DNA of 64,000 bases from CAYQCE01 sp964415885 (lineage in GTDB: Bacteria > Zixibacteria > MSB-5A5 > JAABVY01 > JAHJOQ01): the NCBI GenBank assembly GCA_964415885.1, contig CAYQCE010000014.1, positions 1 to 64,000 of the forward strand, given 5' to 3'. Positions 52,290 to 61,822 of the stretch are shown piece by piece. Each line of letters begins with the position of its first letter. Position 1 is the first letter of the stretch. A program made the translations under genes and the position numbers. Under the pieces are notes generated by a model, which was given only the letters and a program-made list of their open reading frames with translations, had not been told where the DNA came from and did no database searches.

Positions 52290-52925
52290 GTGGTGCAATT
52301 AGTTTTTGGAGTAGTGGTGTCGTATGTTTGTGGTGCGATACCATTCGGTATCATTGTGACCCGCGTTTTCAAGCATGTCGATGTGCGTGATTTCGGATCC
52401 GGCAGCACTGGCTTCACAAATGTCTTCCGTGTTGCGGGTCCGTTTGCCGGTGCAATTGTCGCGGTCCTCGACATCGCCAAGGGTTTCATCCCGGTCATGT
52501 TGCTTGCCGATCTGTTCTTCACCCCGATTGCGCGATTCGGATTCACCGAATACCAAATCGCTTGCGGTATAGCTGCCGTTGTTGGGCATATCCTGACTAT
52601 ATTCGCGGGTTTCAAGGGTGGAAAAGGAGTTTTGACCGCACTCGGAGTTCTGGTCGGTCTGCTTCCGATCGAGGTAGGGCTTGCTTTCGTCGCTTTTTCG
52701 ATCGTCTTTGGCATCACGCGATATATTTCCGCAGGATCACTCACCGGAGCAGTAGTATTGCTTCTAAGTGTGATCGTCGGTAAATTCGCATTGGGAACGA
52801 ACGTTGAGTATTCAACGATTGTCTTTGTTGCGGTCATCGTCGTGATTATCTTCGTCGCTCACAGAGACAACATACGCAGACTCGCAAGGGGCGAGGAGAA
52901 CAAGTTTAAGAGGGTTAGCGCTTAG
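52290..52925 (+). CDS. plsY: Glycerol-3-phosphate acyltransferase
   Basis: 211 residues, GTG start. Acyl-phosphate-dependent enzyme adding the first fatty acid to glycerol-3-phosphate. SYVCGAIPFGIIV, the DFGSGSTGFTNVFR phosphate loop and the FKGGKGVLTALGV motif are intact; about five membrane spans. Directly followed by gpsA, which supplies its substrate. Confidence 0.94.
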   Translation: MVQLVFGVVVSYVCGAIPFGIIVTRVFKHVDVRDFGSGSTGFTNVFRVAGPFAGAIVAVLDIAKGFIPVMLLADLFFTPIARFGFTEYQIACGIAAVVGHILTIFAGFKGGKGVLTALGVLVGLLPIEVGLAFVAFSIVFGITRYISAGSLTGAVVLLLSVIVGKFALGTNVEYSTIVFVAVIVVIIFVAHRDNIRRLARGEENKFKRVSA

Positions 52926-53924
52926 ATGCGAATATTGGTTCTTGGTGGAGGAAGCTGGGGAATCGCCCTGGCAACACTTCTGCACAAAAATGGACACAGA
53001 GTATCGATATGGGAGTTCTTCCCGGATGAAGCGGCTCGGCTTGCGAATGAGAGGGAGAGCAAATCCCGCCTGCCGGGTACGATAATACCGGACGATATTG
53101 CGATATCATCGGATCTCGAATCGTTCACAAAGTCAGCGGACTTGATCTGTTTCGTTGTGCCGTCACACACCGTCCGTGCAGCCGCGCGAGAGCTTTCAGC
53201 GTTGAGACCTGAAGCATCGCTTTATGTCAACTGCGCAAAGGGGATCGAGAACAAGAGTCTCAAGCGCATGTCCGAGGTTATACTCGACGAGATGCTCCAT
53301 CTGAAATCGGCGCAGGTGTTAACTCTGTCCGGCCCGTCACACGCCGAGGAGGTTGCCGCGCGACTTCCGACCTCCGTGGTTGTCGCAGGTGAGTCGGAAA
53401 TGAACGCAATGGTCGTGCAGGAGACGTTCAACAACGACAGGTTTCGCGTCTATTCCTCTACAGATCTTGCGGGTGTGGAGCTCGGAGGATCGGTCAAGAA
53501 TGTAATCGCCATTGCCTCGGGGATTTGCCAGGGGCTCGGCTTCGGTGACAACACGAGCGGTGCACTCATCACGCGCGGCCTGGCGGAGATAGTACGACTC
53601 GGGGAGAGGATGAACGCCGATCCCATGACGTTCGCAGGGCTGTCCGGTCTCGGGGATCTTGTCACGACTTGCCTGTCCCGTCATTCAAGAAACCGGTTCG
53701 TCGGTGAAGAGATCGGAAAGGGCAGGAAACTTCGAGATATATTAAGCGGTATGTCGATGGTCGCAGAGGGGGTGAGAACGACAGAGTCGGTGCACAGTCT
53801 TGCCGAGCGAGAGGATTTAGAGATGCCCATCACTGAGGAAGTCTACCGTATTCTCTTTGAAGAGAAGGACCCTAAACTCGCGGTTCGAGATCTGATGACA
53901 CGAGACCTTAAAGCAGAAATTTAA
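52926..53924 (+). CDS. gpsA: NAD(P)-dependent glycerol-3-phosphate dehydrogenase
   Basis: 332 residues. N-terminal LGGGSWGIALATLL nucleotide loop. LSGPSHAEEVA and the catalytic-lysine segment LGGSVKNVIAIASGICQGLG, plus FGDNTSGALITRGLAEI, are all present. Reduces dihydroxyacetone phosphate to glycerol-3-phosphate for phospholipids. It starts right after plsY. Confidence 0.96.
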   Translation: MRILVLGGGSWGIALATLLHKNGHRVSIWEFFPDEAARLANERESKSRLPGTIIPDDIAISSDLESFTKSADLICFVVPSHTVRAAARELSALRPEASLYVNCAKGIENKSLKRMSEVILDEMLHLKSAQVLTLSGPSHAEEVAARLPTSVVVAGESEMNAMVVQETFNNDRFRVYSSTDLAGVELGGSVKNVIAIASGICQGLGFGDNTSGALITRGLAEIVRLGERMNADPMTFAGLSGLGDLVTTCLSRHSRNRFVGEEIGKGRKLRDILSGMSMVAEGVRTTESVHSLAEREDLEMPITEEVYRILFEEKDPKLAVRDLMTRDLKAEI

Positions 53925-53933
53925 GCATCTTCC

Positions 53934-53962
53934 TTGACACCCAATATCTGAGCGGCTATATT
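53934..53962 (+). promoter_or_regulatory. Promoter of the MerR-type gene and possibly tRNA-Pro(GGG)
   Basis: TTGACA (53934-53939), 17 bases, TATATT (53957-53962). Among the best matches in the window. A TATGAT at 54392 just before the tRNA lacks a well-spaced -35. Confidence 0.7.
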
Positions 53963-54015
53963 TTGTTCAGCTCCTCTACTCAGTTAAAGAACTGCTCCAC
54001 CGTGGGGGGAGGATT

Positions 54016-54369
54016 TTGAAGGACCAGAAAGATACCAGTATCGTTCTCGAAAAGCTGTACTATTCGATTTCAGAAGTTGCGAAGATCACTGAGGTTAAGC
54101 CGTATGTGCTGAGGTTTTGGGAGAAGGAGTTCCCGAATCTCCACCCGAAGAAGAACCGGAGTGGAAATCGAATCTATCAGGCCAAAGAGATCGAGCTGAT
54201 CAAGCAGATCAAACATCTTCTATATGATCAGGGTTTCACCATTGATGGCGCCCGCCAGCAACTGCGTCACGGACGCAAGAAATCCGAGTCGTCCGGCAAC
54301 GGCAGCTTGAGAGAGTCCGTATCCCGCATTCGCGCTGAGATACAGGACATCCTGAAACTTTTGTCTTGA
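54016..54369 (+). CDS. MerR-family transcriptional regulator
   Basis: 117 residues, TTG start with GGGGGGAGG upstream. Winged-helix MerR domain about 10-85: YSISEVAKITEVKPYVLRFW, NRIYQAKEIELIKQIKHLLY. No cysteine or effector domain follows, only a short charged tail, as in stand-alone MerR proteins often found near ihf or lipid genes. Target unknown. Confidence 0.85.
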   Translation: MKDQKDTSIVLEKLYYSISEVAKITEVKPYVLRFWEKEFPNLHPKKNRSGNRIYQAKEIELIKQIKHLLYDQGFTIDGARQQLRHGRKKSESSGNGSLRESVSRIRAEIQDILKLLS

Positions 54370-54407
54370 TTTCTCCATAGAATGCAGTAATTATGATACG
54401 TTAGCGT

Positions 54408-54485
54408 CGGGGAGTGGCGCAGCTTGGTTAGCGCGCTTGACTGGGGGTCAAGAGGTCGCAGGTTCAAATCCCGTCTCCCCGACCA
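54408..54485 (+). tRNA. tRNA-Pro, anticodon GGG
   Basis: Acceptor CGGGGAG (54408-54414) pairs with CTCCCCG (54475-54481), then ACCA, so CCA is encoded. Anticodon arm CTTGA-CTGGGGG-TCAAG gives GGG. T-arm is GCAGGTTCAAATCCCGT. A T7 run follows at once. Confidence 0.95.
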
Positions 54486-54735
54486 TTTTTTTGCTGCAAA
54501 GCTCGTCCTGCACACAAACTGCCTCAGCCAGGTATCGATCACATAGACCAACGTTTCATTCTGCATCGACTCACGATCGGCAGATAACCGCGTGTGAAGA
54601 GATTTGCCGAATTGCCGATTTATCTATGGTAGGTTAACGCAAATTGACTTGCCGTTGAGGTGCTATTCGAGCTGGGAAACCTTCGGAGCCATGTAATATG
54701 ACTAAACGGGGCACAGGACTAACTGGAGCCGACCG

Positions 54736-57129
54736 ATGAGTGCTCTGCTTCGCAATGTGAAGTTCGCATCCACTCGGCTGAAACTCCATATCCTGATTGG
54801 ATCGGTGATTCTGGCAACCACGTGCCTCTTCGCGCTGGGAATCATCCTGCTTGCCAATGTCATTGCCAGTAGAGCTGCTGAACAGACAGCGCTGACTGCC
54901 GCTCGAATTATCGGACCCTACACCCTTTACGAAGATCTGGACGGGTTCGAGGATGTCCTCAGGACACATATTCACAAGCACGGACTCGAACGAGCGGTTA
55001 AGAGCGTTAGCGTTCTAACAAACGAAAAGGGACTTCGCAATCTATACGGCTCGCTAACGAATCCCGACCGGGAGATGCATCTCTCTGACTCCGTCCGATA
55101 TATGCACTCCTCAAGCGAAACCGCGATATTCTATCCGATCGATCTCGGCGATAATGACAGGGCGAATCTCGTTTTAGCGGTGTACAAGGGGAGAGCGGCA
55201 TCCCTCCCTGGAACGGGTGATCCCTGGCCCGCGATTGTGATCGGCTTGCTCGGCTGTGTATCGATCGGGGCTGTAATCTTTCTTATCAGGGAAATCAACG
55301 CTCCATTCAAGCTTCTCAATAGATCAACGAACGGTATTCGCACTGAACCAGATGACACTGATATAGAGCTACCTGTCGAGTACAGTGATTTCAGGGGAGC
55401 CGGCGCCGCAATCGAAGCTATGGTCAAGCGGATGAACTCACTGAAACTTGAGCTCGAGGAAACAAGAGAGAATCTCGAGACGGAGGTACGGGAGCGTACG
55501 CGAGAGCTTCAGGAGGGCAAAGAGAGGTTTCGCGTATTGGTTGAGACCGCGCCCGATGCTATAGTGGTTGTCGACGTAGACACCGCCAAGTTCATTGACG
55601 CCAATAACAACGCATGCGAGTTGTATGGGCTTTCGCGGGACAAACTTCTCAAGGTCGGGCCCGTGGATGTTAGTCCGCGGCAGCAACCGGACGGAAGATG
55701 GTCGGATGATGTTGTTCAAGAACACATCGAGAAGGCCTCGCAGGGCGAGTCTATGGTCTTCGAGTGGATTCACACTCGGAGCACCGGCGAGGAGATTGAG
55801 TGCGAGATTCGTCTCGTGCGATTCCCGTACTACGGACAGAATCTAGTGAGAGGCAGTGTCACCGATATCAGCGAACGGAAACAGGCGGAGAAGGAGAAAC
55901 GCGAACTGCAGGAGAAGCTCGACCGCGCGAGACGCATGGAATCGCTGGCTATTCTCGCGGGTGGAGTCGCACATGATTTGAATAATATGCTCGGGCCTAT
56001 CGTGGCCTATCCTGACCTCATTCTGCTGAAGCTACCGGGGGACAGTCCGGTTCGAAATGACATTCAGAAGATGGGCAGTGCGGCGCTCGAGGCCGCCGAG
56101 GTAATCCAGGATCTGCTTTCACTGGCTCGACGTGGTCGGTATGAGATGATGCCGGTCAATATCAACGAGGTCGTGGAGCATTATTTAGAAAGTGCGAGTG
56201 CATCGGAGGTCCTCTCACGCAAACCGTCGATCGAAATCGAAACGGCACTTGATCCGGAGATCGGTGTCATCCTCGGATCTGCGAGTCATCTCGCCAAGAT
56301 CATAATGAACCTGTTCCTGAATGCCGTGGATGCGTGCGAATCGAATGGCAAGATTGTAATCCAGACCAGCCAGACCTACGTTGAACGACTGGTTACCGGC
56401 TATGACAAAATCCCGAAGGGTGAGTATGTCCAGCTCCGTATCAGAGATACGGGTGTTGGAATTCCACCGGAAGACCTGAAGAGGATCTTCGAGCCGTATT
56501 TCTCCAAGAAGAAGATGGGGCGGAGTGGAAGCGGACTCGGTCTTGCGGTCGTGTACGGGATCGTCAAAGACCATGACGGTTACTACGACGTGATCTCTAA
56601 TGTCGGCTTCGGTACCGAATTCATACTCTATTTCCCGCTGGCGAATATCGGAAACAGTCCGATTCCGGCGCCGGATATCGAGAGTATTGAAGGCACAGAA
56701 CGTATTGTTGTTGTCGATGATGTTCAGGAGCAGCGGGATGTTGCCCGGAGAATCCTCGAAAGCCTCGGCTATGAGGTGGAAGCGGTGGCCTCCGGTAAGG
56801 AAGCGCTGGCCTACCTCGAATCTCACGACCCGGAGCTCATGGTCATAGATATGATCATGGAGGACGGATTCGACGGGCTCGATACCTACCGTGAGGTGCT
56901 CGAGGCCACCCCCGGAATGAAGGCTGTAATCGTTAGCGGCTACTCCGCGACCGAACGAGTGGATGAGATGCGAAAACTTGGCGCCGGCGCCTATGTCAGA
57001 AAGCCGTACACACGCAAAGCGCTCGGTCAGGCGGTACGGATGGTCCTGGATGGCAATGTGAGCGAGTTCGCCTCTTTCACACCGTCAAAGCGAGACACGA
57101 CCTCACAGTACCGTACTCTCAGTTCGTAG
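54736..57129 (+). CDS. Hybrid histidine kinase (membrane sensor, PAS, kinase, receiver)
   Basis: 797 residues, TGGAGC ribosome site. Two membrane spans (~20-45 and ~160-180) flank a short extracytoplasmic sensor. A HAMP-like and coiled segment, a PAS domain (from ERFRVLVETAPDAIVVVDVD, ~263) and a HisKA domain with H-box GGVAHDLNNML (His ~412) follow. The HATPase has its N box (NLFLNAVDA) and G boxes (DTGVGIPP, GSGLGLAVVYGIV). A C-terminal receiver has its acceptor in ELMVIDMIMEDGFDG (~702). The attached receiver suggests phosphorelay to another protein. It is the only complete kinase in the window. Confidence 0.92.
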   Translation: MSALLRNVKFASTRLKLHILIGSVILATTCLFALGIILLANVIASRAAEQTALTAARIIGPYTLYEDLDGFEDVLRTHIHKHGLERAVKSVSVLTNEKGLRNLYGSLTNPDREMHLSDSVRYMHSSSETAIFYPIDLGDNDRANLVLAVYKGRAASLPGTGDPWPAIVIGLLGCVSIGAVIFLIREINAPFKLLNRSTNGIRTEPDDTDIELPVEYSDFRGAGAAIEAMVKRMNSLKLELEETRENLETEVRERTRELQEGKERFRVLVETAPDAIVVVDVDTAKFIDANNNACELYGLSRDKLLKVGPVDVSPRQQPDGRWSDDVVQEHIEKASQGESMVFEWIHTRSTGEEIECEIRLVRFPYYGQNLVRGSVTDISERKQAEKEKRELQEKLDRARRMESLAILAGGVAHDLNNMLGPIVAYPDLILLKLPGDSPVRNDIQKMGSAALEAAEVIQDLLSLARRGRYEMMPVNINEVVEHYLESASASEVLSRKPSIEIETALDPEIGVILGSASHLAKIIMNLFLNAVDACESNGKIVIQTSQTYVERLVTGYDKIPKGEYVQLRIRDTGVGIPPEDLKRIFEPYFSKKKMGRSGSGLGLAVVYGIVKDHDGYYDVISNVGFGTEFILYFPLANIGNSPIPAPDIESIEGTERIVVVDDVQEQRDVARRILESLGYEVEAVASGKEALAYLESHDPELMVIDMIMEDGFDGLDTYREVLEATPGMKAVIVSGYSATERVDEMRKLGAGAYVRKPYTRKALGQAVRMVLDGNVSEFASFTPSKRDTTSQYRTLSS

Positions 57130-57220
57130 ATCCGATTGAACGCTTCCACCTGTATAGAATAAAACAGGGTAGAATCATAATAATCTTGATTCGATATTGC
57201 CGTGGGGTTAATCTGCTCTC

Positions 57221-57904
57221 GTGGAGATTTCAGCACACAATCATCTGGTAGCTGTACCGGCATATAACGAGGAGAATAACCTGGGCCGGCTTATCGAGAT
57301 TCTCCTCGACTACATTACAGCCGAGAGTATCCTCATAATCGATGACGGCTCCACCGATGGTACGCTCGAGGTTGCTCGCTCATTGCCCGTCAGTGTGATT
57401 GCGCATGGAACAAACATGGGTAAGGGCGAGGCTCTAAAAACTGCTTTTCGCTACGCTCTGACGGAAAGGTTTCGCGGCATTATCACAATCGATGCCGACT
57501 TGCAGCACGACCCGGCCCTGATCCCGGATTTCGTCCAGCTTGCCGATACCGGCAGATACGACCTGATTATCGGCCGTAGAGTCAGAACAACTAACATGCC
57601 CATCGAGAGACAGCTGTCGAACTACGGTCTTTCGATACTTGTCTCACTCTTCGCGGGAGTCAGGATCCGTGACACACAATCCGGTTACCGTTGGGTTTCC
57701 TGCGATACCGCGAGCAGGCTCCGCCTGAAATCGTGCGGCTACGAGCTCGAAACGGAGCTGCTTTTGATGGCAGGCAGGCTCGGTGCCCGAATCGGAGAAA
57801 TCCAGATTCCGACTGTTTACTCCAAAGACGCCAAGTCTCACATCCAGCCAGTCAGAGATACGGTCCGGATGGCACGGTTGATCGGGTCGTCTCTCTTCTG
57901 GTAG
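57221..57904 (+). CDS. Family 2 glycosyltransferase (polyprenyl-phosphate sugar transferase-like)
   Basis: 227 residues, GTG start. GT-A fold motifs: AVPAYNEENNLGRLIEILLD, IIDDGSTDGT, ITIDADLQHDP (metal-binding DxD-like) and DTQSGYRW. No C-terminal membrane domain, unlike GtrB-type enzymes. Resembles the DPM1 group, which moves mannose or glucose from a nucleotide sugar to a lipid carrier; the acceptor is undetermined. Confidence 0.85.
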   Translation: MEISAHNHLVAVPAYNEENNLGRLIEILLDYITAESILIIDDGSTDGTLEVARSLPVSVIAHGTNMGKGEALKTAFRYALTERFRGIITIDADLQHDPALIPDFVQLADTGRYDLIIGRRVRTTNMPIERQLSNYGLSILVSLFAGVRIRDTQSGYRWVSCDTASRLRLKSCGYELETELLLMAGRLGARIGEIQIPTVYSKDAKSHIQPVRDTVRMARLIGSSLFW

Positions 57905-57957
57905 ACTTGCCTTTTTACCGCCTTTCGTGTATATATCTCAAATTTGGAGATATGCAC

Positions 57958-58749
57958 ATGGTAGAACCAAATCAGAGTAGTGAATACAGCGACAAGTCAA
58001 GAGCGCTCTTTCTCTTGACTAATGATGACGGCTATTTTGCTCCCGGGCTCAAAGCGATGGCGGACGAAATAGGGGACCTCGGTGATTACATCGTCGTGGC
58101 GCCGGACCGCGAGCAGTCGGCCTCCAGCCACTCGCTCACACTTCAGCGGCCGCTGAGGATCAACAATCACGGTGAGAAATGGTACTCTGTCGATGGCACT
58201 CCGACTGATTCCGTGATGATCGCGGTACATGCGATACTGAAAGGGAAGAAGCCGGACTACTTGATATCAGGCATCAATTCCGGCCCTAACATGGGCGATG
58301 ACGTAACGTATTCGGGCACAGTCGCGGCTGCGATAGAGGGTTCAATCCTGGGGATACCGTCATTCGCAGTCTCGCTCGCAGACTGGGAGGTGAGGGACTT
58401 CGCTCCGGCTGCCAGGGCCGTCAAGAAGATCATCTCTCGATTTCTGGATTGGCCGTTCCAGGAGTTTACGCTATTGAATATCAATATCCCAAACCTCGGT
58501 GATAAGCCATACAAGGGCGCGAAGATAACACGGCTCGGCAAGCGCGTCTACAACGACATTATCGTTGAGAAGACCGATCCGCGCGGCAGGCTCTACTACT
58601 GGATCGGCGGTGAACCGGAATGGTTCGAGAAAGAGGGATCGGATTACTCCGCCTTGAAGGCCGGATATATCTCTGTTACGCCTCTGGCGCTGGACATGAC
58701 CGCCAATGAGGTGTATGAGGAATTCGCTGAAATGAAGATAGACCTTTGA
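57958..58749 (+). CDS. surE: 5'/3'-nucleotidase SurE
   Basis: 263 residues from ATG 57958, seven bases after GGAGA; ATG 57952 is too close to it, and the frame opened at 57691 overlaps the glycosyltransferase. LLTNDDGYFAPGLKAMADE, VVAPDREQSASSHSLTL, SGINSGPNMGDDVTYSGTVA and the PLALDMT end are the SurE hallmarks, with the N-terminal Asp pair binding metal. Nucleotide phosphatase linked to stress survival. Confidence 0.95.
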   Translation: MVEPNQSSEYSDKSRALFLLTNDDGYFAPGLKAMADEIGDLGDYIVVAPDREQSASSHSLTLQRPLRINNHGEKWYSVDGTPTDSVMIAVHAILKGKKPDYLISGINSGPNMGDDVTYSGTVAAAIEGSILGIPSFAVSLADWEVRDFAPAARAVKKIISRFLDWPFQEFTLLNINIPNLGDKPYKGAKITRLGKRVYNDIIVEKTDPRGRLYYWIGGEPEWFEKEGSDYSALKAGYISVTPLALDMTANEVYEEFAEMKIDL

Positions 58750-58833
58750 TGAGCGGTAACGTCGGTCAACAGCCATTACAAAATGGTGCCCTGGCATCTA
58801 TATCGACTTCGCAAGGGAGATCGTAGAAAACAG

Positions 58834-58861
58834 TTGACAAATCGGGAAAACAGGGTAAAAT
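58834..58861 (+). promoter_or_regulatory. Promoter of tRNA-Pro(CGG)
   Basis: TTGACA (58834-58839), 16 bases, TAAAAT (58856-58861), 17 bases before the tRNA. Confidence 0.7.
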
Positions 58862-58878
58862 CAACGCAACAGAAATAT

Positions 58879-58952
<74 letters not shown>

Positions 58953-58995
58953 TATTTTTTGACAGGGATTGTCGATCGTTTGCTGACCATTCGTT

Positions 58996-59463
58996 ATGAC
59001 TAAACCTTATATAGGCGTTATCGGTGCTGGTGTCTGCTCTCGGACAGTGTCCGACCTTGCGTACAAAGTCGGGCAGAGAATAGCCGAATGCGGTGCTTAT
59101 CTCGTCTGTGGCGGGCTGGGAGGAGTAATGGAGGCCGCCGCGAGTGGCGCCAGGTCGGCAAACGGCATTACGATCGGAATTCTCCCCGGTAAACAGAGGT
59201 CGGACGCGAACCGGTTCATTGATATTGTGATACCGACCGGACTCGGCGAGGCACGCAACACTATTGTTGTAAATGCAAGTGATGTTGTGGTTGCGCTGCC
59301 CGGAGAATTCGGCACGCTGTCTGAATTCGCGTTTGCTCTCAAGCTCGGAAAGCCGGTCATAAATCTTGGAAGATGGGACCTTGAAAACGCCGCTGTCATG
59401 GCGGCGGATGCAGAGGAGGCAGTGAAATTAGCACTCCAAATGATAAGTCACAACACAACTTAG
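58996..59463 (+). CDS. TIGR00725 (LOG/DprA-like Rossmann) family protein
   Basis: 155 residues. IGVIGAGVCSRTVSDLAYKV, VCGGLGGVMEAAASGARSA, GLGEARNTIVVNASDVVVAL and PGEFGTLSEFAFAL are the family motifs. Related to lysine-decarboxylase-like (LOG) nucleotide-binding proteins; its own activity is not established. The acylphosphatase gene begins within its 3' end. Confidence 0.85.
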   Translation: MTKPYIGVIGAGVCSRTVSDLAYKVGQRIAECGAYLVCGGLGGVMEAAASGARSANGITIGILPGKQRSDANRFIDIVIPTGLGEARNTIVVNASDVVVALPGEFGTLSEFAFALKLGKPVINLGRWDLENAAVMAADAEEAVKLALQMISHNTT

Positions 59464-59735
59464 CTTCGGCGAAGGTCCTGATCTCGGGACATGTCCAGGG
59501 CGTCGGATTTCGCTATTTCGCGACGTCGACAGCGAGCAAATACCCTGTTACGGGCTATGTGCGGAATCTCGATACAGGAGATGTCCAGGTCGAGGTTGAG
59601 GGCGACAAAGAAGCCGTGATGAATTTCCTGAAGGAACTTCGCGAGGGCCCAAAATGGTCGCACGTCGAGAATTTCCAGATCGAATGGAAGAAGCCGGAGG
59701 GCGCGTTCGAGGATTTCAGCGTCAAGTATTCATGA
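59427..59735 (+). CDS. Acylphosphatase with apparent ATT start
   Basis: From ATT 59427 the product is 102 residues. The core KVLISGHVQGVGFRYFATST holds the phosphate loop and catalytic arginine, and YVRNLDTGDVQVEVEGD holds the catalytic asparagine. The end FSVKYS is typical. It hydrolyses acyl phosphates. In this frame there is no ATG, GTG or TTG between the preceding stop (59382-59384) and the catalytic core. ATT 59427 lies seven bases after a clean GGAGG (59415-59419), so I take it as the start. CTG 59478 would remove most of the first strand. Overlaps the TIGR00725 gene and, by ATGA, apt; probably translationally coupled. Confidence 0.75.
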   Translation: MSTPNDKSQHNLASAKVLISGHVQGVGFRYFATSTASKYPVTGYVRNLDTGDVQVEVEGDKEAVMNFLKELREGPKWSHVENFQIEWKKPEGAFEDFSVKYS

Positions 59736-60268
59736 GCCAATCTCAAGAGTACTTGAAAGGGATAATTCGCAACGTGCCGGACTTCCCGGTCAAAGGGGTT
59801 GTCTTCCGCGATATCACTACGCTCCTCGCTGATCCGAAGGCATTTCAACTCGTCATTGATCAGTTATACAATCGGGCGGCTCAGCTCGAGATCGACAAGA
59901 TCGTCGGTATCGAATCGCGCGGTTTCATCTTTGGTTCGGTCCTGGCATACAGACTCGGGTGTGGGTTCGTCCCTGTCAGGAAGCCGGGTAAGCTTCCGTA
60001 TGAGACGATCAAAGTCGGGTATTCGCTCGAATACGGTACAGACGCTTTGGAGGTCCATGTCGACGTACTCAGCGAAAGTGACAGAGTAATGGTTGTGGAT
60101 GATCTTATCGCAACCGGGGGGACACTGCGGGCAACGTGCGATCTGATCGAGAAATGCGGCGCCGAAGTCTCACTCGTGGCTCTCGTTATCGAGCTGTCGT
60201 TCCTCAAGGGGCAGGAGAAATTCAGAGATTACGAGTATCTCTCGCTCGTCAAGTACGACTCCGAGTGA
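59732..60268 (+). CDS. apt: Adenine phosphoribosyltransferase
   Basis: 178 residues from ATG 59732, overlapping the acylphosphatase stop; a longer frame from 59654 lies inside that gene. IRNVPDFPVKGVVFRDITTL opening, VGIESRGFIFG, and the PRPP loop VMVVDDLIATGGT are diagnostic. Salvages adenine to AMP. Confidence 0.96.
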   Translation: MSQSQEYLKGIIRNVPDFPVKGVVFRDITTLLADPKAFQLVIDQLYNRAAQLEIDKIVGIESRGFIFGSVLAYRLGCGFVPVRKPGKLPYETIKVGYSLEYGTDALEVHVDVLSESDRVMVVDDLIATGGTLRATCDLIEKCGAEVSLVALVIELSFLKGQEKFRDYEYLSLVKYDSE

Positions 60269-60287
60269 GCCTGACCCCGGAATCGAT

Positions 60288-61394
60288 TCACCTTTTTTCG
60301 GATACACTCCCGCACTCAAACATGAACGGCTGCCTCGCAATGGACTCGATTATGAACTCCGGCATGTCATCGATTACACCCTGTGCCGAGTATACTCGGA
60401 AGCAGTCGAACACGAGTCTGCGATTCATCTCTACTGTGTAGTCAGCCAGGCTTTCGGTCAAATCGCCGCCGGACGGTGGCTCGAACAGAGCGAACTGCAC
60501 GGGTGAGTCGCAATCGAAATCGAGACCACGTAATTCGACGGTCTTGACGTTCGGATGGCTCACCGACTTGAAGCGAATCGTCATATTTTCGATATCGTAT
60601 ACACTGCTCCATCCCTCCTGGCTTGCAATCTTGACATTGTCGAGAATATCGTACGCATAGTCGATTCCGCGTCCGGATACCGTCGGCTTGAGTTCGCCTG
60701 CACGGAAAGCCGCTTCCACGAACCTGTCGAGTGATCGATCAGATTGCACGAACTCGGTGTCTCCGCCAAAAAGATTTTTCGAGCGCGAATACTCGAGTGA
60801 GGAATCGTATGTGCTGTTTGTGATGACCTTGACGGGCAGGTCATCCTCGGTGTAGGCGATCTGTTGACCGTCGATAAACTCGATGACCGCAGCGTTGCCA
60901 TGCGCATCCGCGACAAAGAAATGCAATGGTGTGCTCGATTTACTGATCCGTATGAGGGTATCGCTTGTTATCACCTCGCCGACGGTCGTGTGATTATCCA
61001 ACTGGTACTGGATCCACTGCAGCTCGCTGACAGCCGGTCTATGATCCGGTTCGGGATAAACTGTTTGCTCGAGCCACAGAGTTGCCACGACAAGGCCCTT
61101 CTCGTTCATCCCCTCCATTGGCCAATCGCGGCCAATTTGATTGATGGTTATGCTTCCATATCTGGAACCCCATGCCGCTGGGGGGGCTGGTGGCATGGCG
61201 AGTGCGGTCTTGGCAAGCCCGCGCTTGTTTACCAGCACGATCGCATCGCCACTGAACCAGTCGAAGTTTCTTCCAACAACCAGACGGCCGTTGTCTTCGA
61301 GCAGAAAACAGGAACACGCGCTCGCAGATGTGGCAGCCAGAAAAACAAAGAGAATGGAGGCCAGGGCCGTTCTGAAAACGTTATAGTTATTCAT
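60288..61394 (-). CDS. Secreted linear-amide C-N hydrolase (choloylglycine hydrolase-like Ntn family)
   Basis: 368 residues, AAGGAA ribosome site. Signal peptide ends ATSASA, leaving Cys27 (CSCFLLEDNGRLVVGRNFDW) as the N-terminal nucleophile after cleavage. VGRNFDWFSGDAIVLVNKRG and GMNEKGLVVATLWLEQTVYP are the conserved active-site stretches of the penicillin V acylase / bile salt hydrolase group. Acts on an amide bond outside the cytoplasm; the substrate is unknown. Confidence 0.85.
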   Translation of the reverse strand: MNNYNVFRTALASILFVFLAATSASACSCFLLEDNGRLVVGRNFDWFSGDAIVLVNKRGLAKTALAMPPAPPAAWGSRYGSITINQIGRDWPMEGMNEKGLVVATLWLEQTVYPEPDHRPAVSELQWIQYQLDNHTTVGEVITSDTLIRISKSSTPLHFFVADAHGNAAVIEFIDGQQIAYTEDDLPVKVITNSTYDSSLEYSRSKNLFGGDTEFVQSDRSLDRFVEAAFRAGELKPTVSGRGIDYAYDILDNVKIASQEGWSSVYDIENMTIRFKSVSHPNVKTVELRGLDFDCDSPVQFALFEPPSGGDLTESLADYTVEMNRRLVFDCFRVYSAQGVIDDMPEFIIESIARQPFMFECGSVSEKR

Positions 61395-61503
61395 ATCTTC
61401 AATTCCTTACGCAAGATCATATAAGTCTGTTTCGATTATACAATGAAATGTCTGAGCTTGCGGATGTAAAGCTGCAAACAGTGAAATGATGCACCCTTTT
61501 GAG

Positions 61504-61532
61504 TTGACACGAGATTCACATTCAGATAACAT
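61504..61532 (+). promoter_or_regulatory. Promoter of tRNA-Arg(CCT)
   Basis: TTGACA (61504-61509), 17 bases, TAACAT (61527-61532), 12 bases before the tRNA. Confidence 0.65.
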
Positions 61533-61544
61533 ACTGAGCGAGAT

Positions 61545-61617
61545 GCCCCCGTAGCTCAGGGGATAGAGCAGTGGTTTCCTAAACCACGTGTCGCAGGTTC
61601 GATTCCTGCCGGGGGTA
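61545..61617 (+). tRNA. tRNA-Arg, anticodon CCT
   Basis: Acceptor GCCCCCG (61545-61551) with CGGGGGT (61610-61616), the first pair being G-U, and discriminator A. Anticodon arm GTGGT-TTCCTAA-ACCAC gives CCT. T-arm GCAGGTTCGATTCCTGC is canonical. CCA is not encoded. Confidence 0.94.
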
Positions 61618-61822
61618 TTGTTAGGCGATGTTTGCGGAGGTTGCAGCACCGACTTGAATTGCTGAGATATCCGGGCATTGATTGACTGCATGCCAGGCTT
61701 CAGAGAGGACGTGGCTTCTCCCTGAAATGTGGACGTTTTCAAATTGAACGATGGGTACGCTCTGTCGTCCTAATGAAAAGAGAATTCGCATGTTACAGGG
61801 AGGATAAATGTTGAAAAACAGT

